DNA of 19,788 nt, taken from contig JAAYFR010000306.1 of assembly GCA_012728155.1 (NCBI GenBank), positions 1-19,788 on the forward strand. The letters run 5' to 3'. Of this stretch, positions 6,964 through 14,302 are shown in pieces. Position 1 is the stretch's first letter. Each line of letters opens with the position of its first letter. Source of the stretch: Bacteroidales bacterium. Its GTDB lineage: Bacteria > Bacteroidota > Bacteroidia > Bacteroidales > Dysgonomonadaceae. The translations under genes were made by a program, and so were the position numbers. The notes under the pieces were generated by a model. It did not search any database, had not been told where the DNA came from, and saw only the letters and a list, made by a program, of their open reading frames with translations.

Positions 6964-8022
6964 ATGGACAACTATACACAAAACTCGGTTGAATTATTAA
7001 GGAAACTGGTTTCGATTCAATCATTTTCGGGGGAAGAGGATCTCCGGAGTAATTTTCTGGCAGGATATTTCAGTGAAAAAGGGATACCCGTAGAGCGTAT
7101 TGGCAACAATCTGGTTGTGCGTCAACCTCATCACGACAGGTCAAAACCGACATTGATGCTAAATTCGCATCTTGATACGGTTCGTCCAAACAGCGGATAT
7201 AGTTTCGACCCATTTATTCCACCCCTTTCCGAGACTCATATTTACGGGCTGGGCAGCAATGATGCGGGAGCCAGTGTGGTCACCTTGCTTCACACATTCC
7301 TCTATTTCTACGAAAAGGAATTGCCTTTCAACCTCCTGCTGGCACTCTCCGCAGAAGAGGAAAACTCTGGCCCCAACGGAATGATCTTATTGTGGCAGAA
7401 ACTCTCTAAAGAAGTGGATATGGCGATTGTCGGTGCACCGACCGGCATGCAGGCAGCCATTGCCGAAAGAGGATTGCTGGTGATCGACGGGGAAGCGAAA
7501 GGGGTAAGCGGACATGCTGCCCGAAATGAGGGGATAAATGCACTCTATATCGCACTGGAAGATATTGAGATATTAAAGTCGATGAAGTTCGACAAGGTAT
7601 CGCCCACAATGGGAGAGGTAAAACTGACCGTCACACAGATCAATGCAGGCACACAACACAATGTGATACCCGATCGATGCAGTTTTGTGATAGACATCCG
7701 ACCAACGGAGATGTACACCAACCGTGAGATCATGGAGATATTACAGCCGAAAGTAAAAAGCGAGCTGAAAGCACGGTCGCTGACCAACAGGAGTTCTGCC
7801 ACACCGGTCGATCATTTCCTCATTCAATCTATACAACAGCTCGATATTGAGTCTTACACCTCCCCCACCACATCAGACTGGATGCGGATCTCTTGTCCGG
7901 CCGTGAAAATGGGACCGGGAGAATCGAAGCGATCACACCGACCCGACGAATTTGCACTGGTCGATGAGTTGAAACAGGGTATCGAGGGATACATCCGATT
8001 TATTGAGAAATTGGCCGAATAA
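6964..8022 (+). CDS. M20-family deacylase, probable N-succinylcitrulline/N-acylcitrulline desuccinylase (ArgE-like)
   Basis: This 352-aa M20 metallopeptidase-fold protein would remove the acyl group from acylcitrulline, releasing citrulline for ArgG. Metal and catalytic motifs: NSHLDTV (His69, Asp71), GLGSNDAGAS (Asp100), SAEEENSGP (Glu131 catalytic, Glu132 metal) and the late RSHRPDEF (His325). The dimerisation lid contains GKAGHAAR-like GVSGHAAR (180-187). The residue expected to be the next metal ligand is odd: relatives have VGEPT, whereas this protein has VGAPT with Ala158 (GCA, one base from GAA). The 107-bp gap upstream holds a TAGATTTG (6861-6868) without a -33 partner. The position between argB and argH fits the job. 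The acyl specificity is inferred. Confidence 0.85.
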   Translation: MDNYTQNSVELLRKLVSIQSFSGEEDLRSNFLAGYFSEKGIPVERIGNNLVVRQPHHDRSKPTLMLNSHLDTVRPNSGYSFDPFIPPLSETHIYGLGSNDAGASVVTLLHTFLYFYEKELPFNLLLALSAEEENSGPNGMILLWQKLSKEVDMAIVGAPTGMQAAIAERGLLVIDGEAKGVSGHAARNEGINALYIALEDIEILKSMKFDKVSPTMGEVKLTVTQINAGTQHNVIPDRCSFVIDIRPTEMYTNREIMEILQPKVKSELKARSLTNRSSATPVDHFLIQSIQQLDIESYTSPTTSDWMRISCPAVKMGPGESKRSHRPDEFALVDELKQGIEGYIRFIEKLAE

Positions 8023-8031
8023 CGACAATCA

Positions 8032-8063
8032 TTTTCAACTCCCCGAAAAGAGATGTACATTTG
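8032..8063 (+). promoter_or_regulatory. Candidate promoter for argH
   Basis: TACATTTG at 8056-8063 is an exact TAnnTTTG -7 element. TTTTC at 8032-8036 approximates the -33 TTTG with a 19-nt spacer. It lies in the 102-bp gap after the deacylase gene and about 60 bp before the argH ATG, so argH may have its own promoter in addition to readthrough. Confidence 0.45.
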
Positions 8064-8124
8064 CAACCGGAGATAAGAAATAAAAGTCTTCACAGAAGCA
8101 AGCAAAGACAAAAAGAAACAGGAG

Positions 8125-9420
8125 ATGGCAAAAATATGGGATAAAGGCTTTGACGCCAATCAGAGAGTAGAAGAATTTACCGTCGGCAACGATCGCGAAC
8201 TCGATCTGCGTTTGGCGAAACATGATATCCTGGGCTCGATGGCGCATATCAAGATGCTGGTAAAGATCGGCCTTTTGAAGGCAGAAGAGGAAAAATTGCT
8301 GCATTCCGAACTTCACAATATCCTGACCGAAGTGCAACAGGGAGATTTTAAGCTCGACGATGATGCCGAAGATATCCACTCTCAGATAGAAGCAATGCTG
8401 ACTGAAAGGCTGGGTGAGATAGGCAAAAAAATTCACTCCGGACGATCCCGCAACGACCAGGTATTGGTCGATATCAAGCTTTACCTCAAAGAGGAGATAA
8501 CCCAGATAAAAGAGGAAGTCATAGCGTTATTCAACCTGCTTCAATCACTCAGCGAACAACATAAAGAGGTGTTGCTGCCCGGATACACCCACGGACAGAT
8601 TGCAATGCCCTCCTCTTTCGGATTATGGTTCGGCGCTTATGCCGAAGCATTGGTGGACGATATGCATACCCTTGCGGCAGCATGGCAGGTAACCGATCAA
8701 AATCCGTTGGGTTCTGCCGCCGGCTATGGCAGTTCGTTCCCGCTCGACAGGGAGATGACCACGCATGAACTGGGATTCGGCACCATGAGCTATAATGTGG
8801 TAGCCGCCCAGATGGGACGAGGTAAAACCGAACGGATTCTTGCACAGAGCATGTCGAATATTGCGTCCACCCTCAACAAGCTGGCAGCGGATAATTGCAT
8901 GTACCTCTCAGGAAATTACAACTTCATCTCCTATCCCGACGCACTTACGACGGGGTCGAGCATTATGCCACATAAGAAAAATCCTGATGTATGGGAATTG
9001 ATCCGCGCCCACAGCAACCGATTGCAGAGCCTGCCCAATGAAATCACGCTGATGACCACCAATATGCCGCACGGCTACCATCGCGACTACCAGTTATTGA
9101 AAGAGGTGCTCTTCCCTGCTTTGGAAACCCTGCACAAACTTTTACAGATGACCTGCTTTATGCTGGAGCATATCTCGTGCAACCGGGATATTCTCTCCGA
9201 CCCACGGTATCAATTTCTCTTCACCGTAGAGGAGGTGAACAACCGCGTATTACAAGGAATTCCCTTCAGGGAAGCCTATCAGCAGGTAGGAAAAGAAGTA
9301 GAGGCCGCCTCTTTCCGTGCTCCAAAAGAGATACACCATACCCACGCCGGTAGTATCGGCAATCTCTCTACCAAAGAGATCAAAAAGAAGATGGAAAGGG
9401 CTTCAGAGGCCATCAGATAA
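8125..9420 (+). CDS. argH: Argininosuccinate lyase
   Basis: ArgH splits argininosuccinate into arginine and fumarate, the last step of the pathway, as a cytoplasmic homotetramer. The 431-aa protein contains the fumarase/aspartase superfamily signature GSSIMPHKKNPD (277-288) with the mobile-loop serine, the SGRSRNDQV block (105-113) and YTHGQ with His156. The overall length is slightly under the 450-460 aa of proteobacterial enzymes, which is normal for this phylum. An AGGAG-like stretch (CAGGAG) precedes the ATG. It is the last gene of the cluster and is followed by a weak terminator-like hairpin. No key residue is missing. Confidence 0.96.
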   Translation: MAKIWDKGFDANQRVEEFTVGNDRELDLRLAKHDILGSMAHIKMLVKIGLLKAEEEKLLHSELHNILTEVQQGDFKLDDDAEDIHSQIEAMLTERLGEIGKKIHSGRSRNDQVLVDIKLYLKEEITQIKEEVIALFNLLQSLSEQHKEVLLPGYTHGQIAMPSSFGLWFGAYAEALVDDMHTLAAAWQVTDQNPLGSAAGYGSSFPLDREMTTHELGFGTMSYNVVAAQMGRGKTERILAQSMSNIASTLNKLAADNCMYLSGNYNFISYPDALTTGSSIMPHKKNPDVWELIRAHSNRLQSLPNEITLMTTNMPHGYHRDYQLLKEVLFPALETLHKLLQMTCFMLEHISCNRDILSDPRYQFLFTVEEVNNRVLQGIPFREAYQQVGKEVEAASFRAPKEIHHTHAGSIGNLSTKEIKKKMERASEAIR

Positions 9421-9427
9421 CAAAATA

Positions 9428-9461
9428 GATGACAAATTGCAACTTCATCTGCTCTTTTTTT
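9428..9461 (+). terminator. Weak intrinsic terminator after argH
   Basis: AGATGA (9428-9433) pairs with TCATCT (9445-9450) around an 11-nt loop, followed closely by a run of seven T (9455-9461). The stem is short and AT-rich, so termination is probably partial. It would separate the arginine cluster from pta. Confidence 0.4.
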
Positions 9462-9463
9462 CG

Positions 9464-9471
9464 TACTTTTG
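9464..9471 (+). promoter_or_regulatory. -7 element of the pta promoter
   Basis: TACTTTTG matches TAnnTTTG and lies 67 bp before the pta start. The nearest TTG (9437-9439) gives a 24-nt spacer, longer than usual, so the -33 element is uncertain. The element sits between the arms of the 9424-9489 inverted repeat. Confidence 0.45.
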
Positions 9472-9538
9472 TGAGAAATGTCATCTATTCTGAAACGTAT
9501 ACCGCTAAGAATTAAAGGTCTAAAACATATTTTCAACA

Positions 9539-10552
9539 ATGAACTTACTTGAAAGTCTGATCGACAGGGCTAAAGCGAACAAGCAACGTATCGTATTGCC
9601 CGAAGGAACCGAACAAAGGACTCTCACAGCAGCCGATCAACTGCTGCGCGATGGTGTGACAGAGATTATACTGCTGGGAAATCCTGCTGAAATCCAAAAA
9701 ATTGCAAAAGAGTCCGGACTCCTCAATATTGAGAAAGCCAAAATCGTAGATCCTATAGCACACGATAAAAAAGAATCCTATATCCAACTTCTTATCGAAT
9801 TACGTAAAAAGAAAGGGATGACTTACGAACAAGCATCCCGGCTGGTAGAAGAACCGCTATACCTGGCCTGCCTGATGATCAGTGCAGGAGATGCCGACGG
9901 CGAGATTGCCGGTGCGCAAAATACTACGGGTGATGTGCTTCGACCCGCCCTGCAAATTATCAAAACCTCGCCGGGCGTAAGGGTGGTATCGGGTGCTTTC
10001 ATCATGTTCACCCAAACACCCCAATATGGGGAGAACGGTACACTCCTTTTTGCCGATTGTGCCGTGATGCCCAACCCTACCGCCGAGGAGTTGGCATCCA
10101 TCGCTATCGCTTCGGCACAGACAATGAAAAGTATGGTCAACGTGGAACCACGCATAGCCCTGCTTAGCTTCTCCACCAAAGGGAGCGCCGAACATGAGAT
10201 GATCGACAAGGTAAGGGAAGCAACCCGTATCGCCAACGAGATCGCTCCGGAATTGCAAATCGACGGGGAGCTGCAGGCAGATGCGGCACTTGTGGCTGCT
10301 GTAGGAGCAAGCAAAGCACCAGGGAGTGCCATCGCAGGCAAAGCCAATGTGCTGGTATTCCCCACTCTCGAAGCGGGCAACATCGGTTACAAACTGGTAC
10401 AAAGATTGGGAGGTGCAGAAGCAGTGGGACCGATACTACAAGGTATGGCTGCTCCGGTGAACGATCTATCGCGTGGTTGCTCGGTAGAAGATATTTACAA
10501 TATGGTAGCCATCACCGCCAATCAGGCTATCGGCATAAAACAAAATAAATAG
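9539..10552 (+). CDS. pta: Phosphate acetyltransferase
   Basis: Pta converts acetyl-CoA and phosphate to acetyl phosphate, feeding AckA for ATP formation during fermentation. The 337-aa product is the short single-domain form that lacks the DRTGG and N-terminal extension of enterobacterial Pta. The family blocks are visible: IVLPEGTEQRTL at the N-terminus, VVSGAFIMFTQTPQYGENGTLLFADCAVMPNP in the middle, ALLSFSTKGSAEH, and PTLEAGNIGYKLVQRLGGAEAVGPILQGM near the C-terminus. It ends in TAG at 10550-10552, just before the dehydrogenase-like gene, and is operonic with it and with ackA. A phosphate butyryltransferase is an alternative, but these motifs favour acetyl specificity. Confidence 0.95.
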   Translation: MNLLESLIDRAKANKQRIVLPEGTEQRTLTAADQLLRDGVTEIILLGNPAEIQKIAKESGLLNIEKAKIVDPIAHDKKESYIQLLIELRKKKGMTYEQASRLVEEPLYLACLMISAGDADGEIAGAQNTTGDVLRPALQIIKTSPGVRVVSGAFIMFTQTPQYGENGTLLFADCAVMPNPTAEELASIAIASAQTMKSMVNVEPRIALLSFSTKGSAEHEMIDKVREATRIANEIAPELQIDGELQADAALVAAVGASKAPGSAIAGKANVLVFPTLEAGNIGYKLVQRLGGAEAVGPILQGMAAPVNDLSRGCSVEDIYNMVAITANQAIGIKQNK

Positions 10553-10561
10553 TCATTGGAT

Positions 10562-11539
10562 ATGAGTGAAATGATTATAGAACCTATTGATAAGTACGGA
10601 CTTACCATCTCCTCGGAAAGCAAGGAAAGACAGTTATTTTCAAAAATCGGAGTGGTTGGTGCCGGCAAGGAGGGAAGAACCATCATCAACATGGCTGCCA
10701 CAGCTGGTATGGAGGTAGTCTTTCTGGATGAATCACAGGAACGGATCAATTACGTAATGGGTGAGCTGGAGAAAATCATGGATCAGAAAATCAGCAGCTG
10801 GGGGTTGACTTCGGCGGAGAAGAAGATCATTATGAATCGTATCACTCCTACTCTCCAATACGAAGATTTTAAAGGTTGCGACTTGGTGATTGAATGTACC
10901 CGGTATTCTGAGAGTGGCCGACGCAGTACTCCGCTTCGTAAGACAATCTTTAAAAGATTAGAAGAGATATTGGAGGTAGATGCTATCATCGCCTCCAATG
11001 GACCGACTGTAATTATTAGCGAACTGGCGGCCGACCTCGACCATAAGGAACGTTGCGTAAGCCTCTATTTCCCGGTGTCACACCCCGATGCCCGCATCCT
11101 GGAGATCGTGAGCGGTATGTACACTTCGGAAGAGGTCTACCACAAGATGGAGATGTTTGCCAGACTGATCAGGTATGAGCCGCACCGTATCAATGAAAGC
11201 AATGGGAATGTAAGCCTACGAATGTTGGCGGTGATGCTCAACGAGGCTTGCCAGATTCTTCTGGAAAGAGTCAGCTCAATGGAAGATATTGAAAAGACGT
11301 TCACCGTCATCTACGGACAACGTTACGGCATCTTCCGCATTGCCGATATCATCGGTATTGAGCGCCTTGTCACCCTTATGGAGGCCATGTTCAACGATTT
11401 TGGGGCAAAACATTATAAACCCAATCCAATTTTGTGGAAACTATACCGCTCCAACCAGTTGGGTGTACGTACAGGTAAAGGATTTTATATCTATGATAAT
11501 AATAAAAATCCCCTTTCTATCAATAAAAATATTGTTTGA
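10562..11539 (+). CDS. Divergent 3-hydroxyacyl-CoA dehydrogenase-like protein
   Basis: The 325-aa protein has the HADH/HBD layout. A 28-residue N-terminal extension precedes the Rossmann start IGVVGAGKEG (GxGxxG, 33-38). ECTRYSE follows, and a C-terminal helical domain (FRIADIIGIERLVTLME to VRTGKGFYIYD) is clearly 3HCDH-like. The catalytic positions are changed: the usual ASNTSS is ASNGP (Pro148), and the His of LHFFNP is Tyr169 in LYFPVSHP, whereas the partner Glu181 remains. Classical hydroxyacyl-CoA dehydrogenation is therefore doubtful. It lies close between pta and ackA (10 and 27 bp) on the same strand, suggesting cotranscription. It may bind an acyl-CoA and NAD(H) in a different reaction or regulate the acetate branch, which is speculation. 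I chose ATG 10562 over an upstream TTG at 10556. Confidence 0.8.
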   Translation: MSEMIIEPIDKYGLTISSESKERQLFSKIGVVGAGKEGRTIINMAATAGMEVVFLDESQERINYVMGELEKIMDQKISSWGLTSAEKKIIMNRITPTLQYEDFKGCDLVIECTRYSESGRRSTPLRKTIFKRLEEILEVDAIIASNGPTVIISELAADLDHKERCVSLYFPVSHPDARILEIVSGMYTSEEVYHKMEMFARLIRYEPHRINESNGNVSLRMLAVMLNEACQILLERVSSMEDIEKTFTVIYGQRYGIFRIADIIGIERLVTLMEAMFNDFGAKHYKPNPILWKLYRSNQLGVRTGKGFYIYDNNKNPLSINKNIV

Positions 11540-11566
11540 TTGTCAGGATAGTAAAGAGTAAAGAAG

Positions 11567-12769
11567 ATGAAAGTATTAGTCTTAAACTGCGGAAGTTCGT
11601 CCATTAAATATAAGCTTTTCGAGATGAAAAGCAAAGAGCCAATTGCACAAGGCGTAGTAGAAAAAATCGGGATGAAAGGCTCTTTCCTCAAGTTCACACT
11701 TCCCGATGGTCGGAAGGTGATGCTGGAAGGGGAAATCCTTGAACATCGTGCCGGTATTGAATATGTCTTGGGGGTGTTGCTGAGTGAGAAATATGGCTGC
11801 ATCAAATCGCTGGATGAAATTGAGGCGGTTGGACACCGGGTGGTACATGGAGGTGAGACCTTCAATGAAAGCGTACTTATTACCGATGAGGTGATCGCGA
11901 AATTGAACGAATGTATCGAATTGGCGCCATTACACAATCCACCCAATTTAAAAGGTATTTATGCCATTCAGGAGCTGATGCCCGATACGCCGCAAGTGAG
12001 CGTTTTCGATACCGCTTTTCATCAGACCATGCCCGATTATGCCTTCATGTACGGAATACCCTACTCACTGTATGAAAAGTACAGTATCCGTCGATATGGA
12101 TTCCATGGCACCAGCCACCGTTATGTCTCGGCGCGGGCCTGCGAATTCCTCGGCGTACCCTATAAAGAGCAACGCATCATCACCGCCCACATCGGAAATG
12201 GAGGATCGATCGCGGCCATCAAAAATGGAAAATCTATAGACACCAGTATGGGGATGACGCCGGTAGAAGGGTTGATCATGGGTACCCGCTCAGGCGACGT
12301 GGACCCTGGCGTGATCTCTTATATCATGGAGAAAGAGCATATGGGAACTAAGGGGATCTCTACACTGCTGAATAAATTCTCCGGCGTACTGGGTATTTCC
12401 GGCATCTCTTCCGATATGCGTGAACTGGAGAGTGCCATCAAAGAAGGGAACAAACGAGCCATACTGGCAATGGAGACCTACAATTACCGTATCAAAAAAT
12501 ATATCGGATCCTATGCCGCCGTACTTGGAGGAGTAGATATTTTGGTATTTACAGGTGGAGTGGGAGAAAACCAAGCAGTTACCCGAAGAGACGTATGTAG
12601 AGGCATGGAGTACATGGGAATTGAACTGGATGAGGAGTTGAATGATTCGGTACGGGCCAAGGAGGTAGTGATCAGCAAACCCACCTCCAAAGTAAAGGTG
12701 CTAATTATCCCAACCGATGAGGAGCTCTCAATTGCCAATGACACGATAGAGATACTGCAAAAAAGATAA
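11567..12769 (+). CDS. ackA: Acetate kinase
   Basis: AckA transfers the phosphate of acetyl phosphate to ADP, yielding acetate and ATP. The 400-aa sequence matches the family in length and keeps the key residues: Asn7 in LNCGSSS, Arg91 in GHRVVHGGE, His123 in PLHNPP, Asp148 in VFDTAFH and His180 in GFHGTSH, followed by AHIGNGGS and the VFTGGVGEN block near the C-terminus. It is the last gene of the pta cluster and is followed, after 64 bp, by a strong bidirectional terminator. The ATG start is preceded by AAAGAAG, a weak Shine-Dalgarno sequence. Confidence 0.97.
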   Translation: MKVLVLNCGSSSIKYKLFEMKSKEPIAQGVVEKIGMKGSFLKFTLPDGRKVMLEGEILEHRAGIEYVLGVLLSEKYGCIKSLDEIEAVGHRVVHGGETFNESVLITDEVIAKLNECIELAPLHNPPNLKGIYAIQELMPDTPQVSVFDTAFHQTMPDYAFMYGIPYSLYEKYSIRRYGFHGTSHRYVSARACEFLGVPYKEQRIITAHIGNGGSIAAIKNGKSIDTSMGMTPVEGLIMGTRSGDVDPGVISYIMEKEHMGTKGISTLLNKFSGVLGISGISSDMRELESAIKEGNKRAILAMETYNYRIKKYIGSYAAVLGGVDILVFTGGVGENQAVTRRDVCRGMEYMGIELDEELNDSVRAKEVVISKPTSKVKVLIIPTDEELSIANDTIEILQKR

Positions 12770-12833
12770 ATTATTGCTTTTGGCGATTATTTATCCGACA
12801 GGGGAGAAGGCAACTCTTGCACAGCACACCCAC

Positions 12834-12865
12834 AAAAAAGCTCCGAAAAATTCCGGAGCTTTTTT
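12834..12865. terminator. Bidirectional intrinsic terminator between ackA and rplI
   Basis: Six A plus GCTCCG (12834-12845) pair perfectly with CGGAGC plus six T (12854-12865) around an 8-nt loop. The T-run on each strand follows the GC core, so the hairpin should stop transcription from ackA (plus) and from rplI (minus). Confidence 0.92.
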
Positions 12866-12884
12866 AATATATCGATACAAATTC

Positions 12885-13328
12885 TTATTCTGCCACTACT
12901 TCAAAGGGAATATCTACCGAAATCTCTTTATGAAGCCTTACCACGGCATTGTAGCTCCCTACCTCTTTCACCTGCTCTTTGATTACAATCAGCTTCCTTT
13001 CCACTTCGAAGCCTTTTTCATTTAAAGCATCGGCAATCTGAATATTGGTGACTGATCCGAAAATTGTTCCGGTAGAACTGGTCTTTGCGCCAATGGTCAG
13101 CGTAACACCTTCCAACTTATCGGCAAGCACCTGCGCGTCTGCTTTTATCTGAGCTAATTTATGTGCGCGCTGTTTTTGGTTCTCAGCCAACACCTTCTTT
13201 GCAGAGTCGGTAGCAATTACCGCCTTACCCTGAGGGATCAGGAAATTACGGGCATATCCTTTTCTCACATTCACTACATCGTCTTTGTAGCCTAAACTCT
13301 GTATATCTTCTTTTAAAATTACTTCCAT
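12885..13328 (-). CDS. rplI: Large-subunit ribosomal protein bL9
   Basis: This 147-aa protein has the bL9 N-terminal rRNA-binding domain (MEVILKEDIQSLGYKDDVVNVRKGYARNFLIPQGKA), the long connecting helix rich in Lys/Gln (about 45-75), and the C-terminal domain ending in VDIPFEVVAE. It is the third gene of the rpsF-rpsR-rplI operon. A strong Shine-Dalgarno sequence (GGAGG, 13340-13336) precedes its ATG, unlike the metabolic genes here. The 15-bp gap from rpsR and the terminator 20 bp beyond its stop define the operon end. Confidence 0.97.
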   Translation of the reverse strand: MEVILKEDIQSLGYKDDVVNVRKGYARNFLIPQGKAVIATDSAKKVLAENQKQRAHKLAQIKADAQVLADKLEGVTLTIGAKTSSTGTIFGSVTNIQIADALNEKGFEVERKLIVIKEQVKEVGSYNAVVRLHKEISVDIPFEVVAE

Positions 13329-13343
13329 CTCTTTTCCTCCTTT

Positions 13344-13610
13344 TTATTTCATCAAATCGGTTACATATGGAAGCAAAGCTATATGACGAGCTCTCTTCAC
13401 TGCTTGTGCAATACGGCGTTGAAACTTCAATGACGTACCGGTAATCCTTCTCGGCAAGATCTTTCCCTGTTCGTTCAGAAACTTCTTCAGGAATTCAGGA
13501 TCTTTATAGTCGATATACTTGATGCCATTTTTTTTGAAACGGCAATATTTTTTCTTCTTCACATCCACCGATAGTGGTGTCAAATATCTGATTTCTGTCT
13601 GTTTAGCCAT
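13344..13610 (-). CDS. rpsR: Small-subunit ribosomal protein bS18
   Basis: This 88-aa protein has the typical bS18 core YKDPEFLKKFLNEQGKILPRRITGTSLKFQRRIAQAVKRARHIALLPYV, which binds the 30S platform next to bS6. The N-terminus carries the basic segment VKKKKYCRFKKNGIKY. The Shine-Dalgarno sequence GGAGG (13623-13619) overlaps the last codons of rpsF, and only 3 bp separate the two genes, so translation is probably coupled. That fits the need for equal amounts of the S6:S18 heterodimer. Confidence 0.97.
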   Translation of the reverse strand: MAKQTEIRYLTPLSVDVKKKKYCRFKKNGIKYIDYKDPEFLKKFLNEQGKILPRRITGTSLKFQRRIAQAVKRARHIALLPYVTDLMK

Positions 13611-13613
13611 CTC

Positions 13614-14051
13614 TTAATCCTCCTTTTCTTTAGATTCTACCTCTGCTTCAACAACTTCAGCTTTTTCTTTCTTCACTGCTTTGGGAGCATCAGCAGCAGC
13701 CGCTTGCGCTTCCTGCCTCTTCCCACCCCTGTTGTTCCTTCTCTTTTCGGCATATTCCAGCGCAAATTTATCCTGTCTTACTGTCAGGAAACGGATCACA
13801 CGTTCGTCACGACGGAAATTTACTTCAAGTTTTTCAATCACTGACGGATCAGCATTGAACTCCAGGAATGTATAAAACCCTGTTGTCTTCTTGTCGATGG
13901 GATAGGCTAATTTACGCAAACCCCAATCTTCTTCGTTTACCATTTCAGCCCCTTGATCCGTGAGGAGGGTCTTGAATTTTTCAACCGCTTCCTTCATCTG
14001 AGCGTCAGACAAAACGGGAGTCAAAATGAAAACGGTTTCGTAATTGTTCAT
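13614..14051 (-). CDS. rpsF: Small-subunit ribosomal protein bS6
   Basis: bS6 binds the 30S platform together with bS18. I place the start at ATG 14051 (MNNYETVFILTP), the standard bS6 beginning. The longer reading frame would start upstream of the predicted transcription start. The resulting 145 aa exceed the roughly 100-residue core. After the beta-alpha-beta domain (to about residue 100) there is a charged low-complexity tail with RRNNRGGKRQ, Ala-rich and Lys/Glu-rich stretches, as in many Bacteroidota S6 proteins. I looked for a CCG-type S6:S18 mRNA operator in the roughly 40-nt leader and saw none, only AT-rich repeats. Confidence 0.95.
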   Translation of the reverse strand: MNNYETVFILTPVLSDAQMKEAVEKFKTLLTDQGAEMVNEEDWGLRKLAYPIDKKTTGFYTFLEFNADPSVIEKLEVNFRRDERVIRFLTVRQDKFALEYAEKRRNNRGGKRQEAQAAAADAPKAVKKEKAEVVEAEVESKEKED

Positions 14052-14097
14052 ACTAATTTTAATTATTAATTCGTTAATTGAAAAAAAATTGAGGGGG

Positions 14098-14128
14098 CAA
14101 AGATACAATAAATTATCTTATTTTCAAA
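14098..14128 (-). promoter_or_regulatory. Promoter of the rpsF-rpsR-rplI operon
   Basis: On the minus strand TTTG (14128-14125), a 19-nt spacer and TATCTTTG (14105-14098) match the Bacteroidota -33/-7 consensus exactly. The predicted leader to ATG 14051 is about 40 nt. This is the clearest promoter in the window. Confidence 0.85.
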
Positions 14129-14238
14129 ACATCAATAACGATTACTTTTTTGGTTAAAAGATCGTTCAACTTTTTAGAGCTGCATTTGTTATCTAGATAT
14201 TGTAAATCCAATGCTCCTACTGCAAGCGGGGGGGTGTC

Positions 14239-14258
14239 GATAAAAAATTATTTTTATC
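14239..14258. repeat. AT-rich hairpin upstream of zwf flanked by a short direct repeat
   Basis: GATAAAAA (14239-14246) and TTTTTATC (14251-14258) form a perfect 8-bp stem with an ATTA loop, 44 bp before zwf. It is bracketed by related direct repeats, ACTGCA-A-GCGGG (14219-14230) and ACTGCA-GGCA-GCGGG (14263-14277). The function is unknown and could be a regulator site or an mRNA-leader structure. No clear TAnnTTTG promoter for zwf was found in 14109-14302. Confidence 0.5.
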
Positions 14259-14302
14259 CCTCACTGCAGGCAGCGGGAAATTGAAACCCTAAGAGATTAA
14301 AA

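Larger units (their letters stand above)
9424..9489. repeat. 11-bp perfect inverted repeat around the pta promoter
   Basis: AATAGATGACA (9424-9434) and its exact reverse complement TGTCATCTATT (9479-9489) flank 44 bp that contain the pta -7 element. The left arm starts three bases after the argH stop. It could be a split operator or a long-range hairpin that competes with the smaller AGATGA/TCATCT hairpin nested on its left arm. Confidence 0.6.

Noticed and set aside
9823..10402. Overlapping minus-strand frames opposite pta (186 and 181 codons)
   Set aside because: They are antisense to a conserved gene and show a shadow-like composition with many Ser/Ala and no motif.
12774..13025. 83-codon plus-strand frame across the terminator and rplI
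   Set aside because: It reads through the bidirectional terminator and antisense to rplI, so it is not a plausible gene.
14052..14097. S6:S18 autoregulatory mRNA element in the rpsF leader
   Set aside because: The leader is almost purely AT-rich, and the CCG-containing hairpin expected for this element was not seen.
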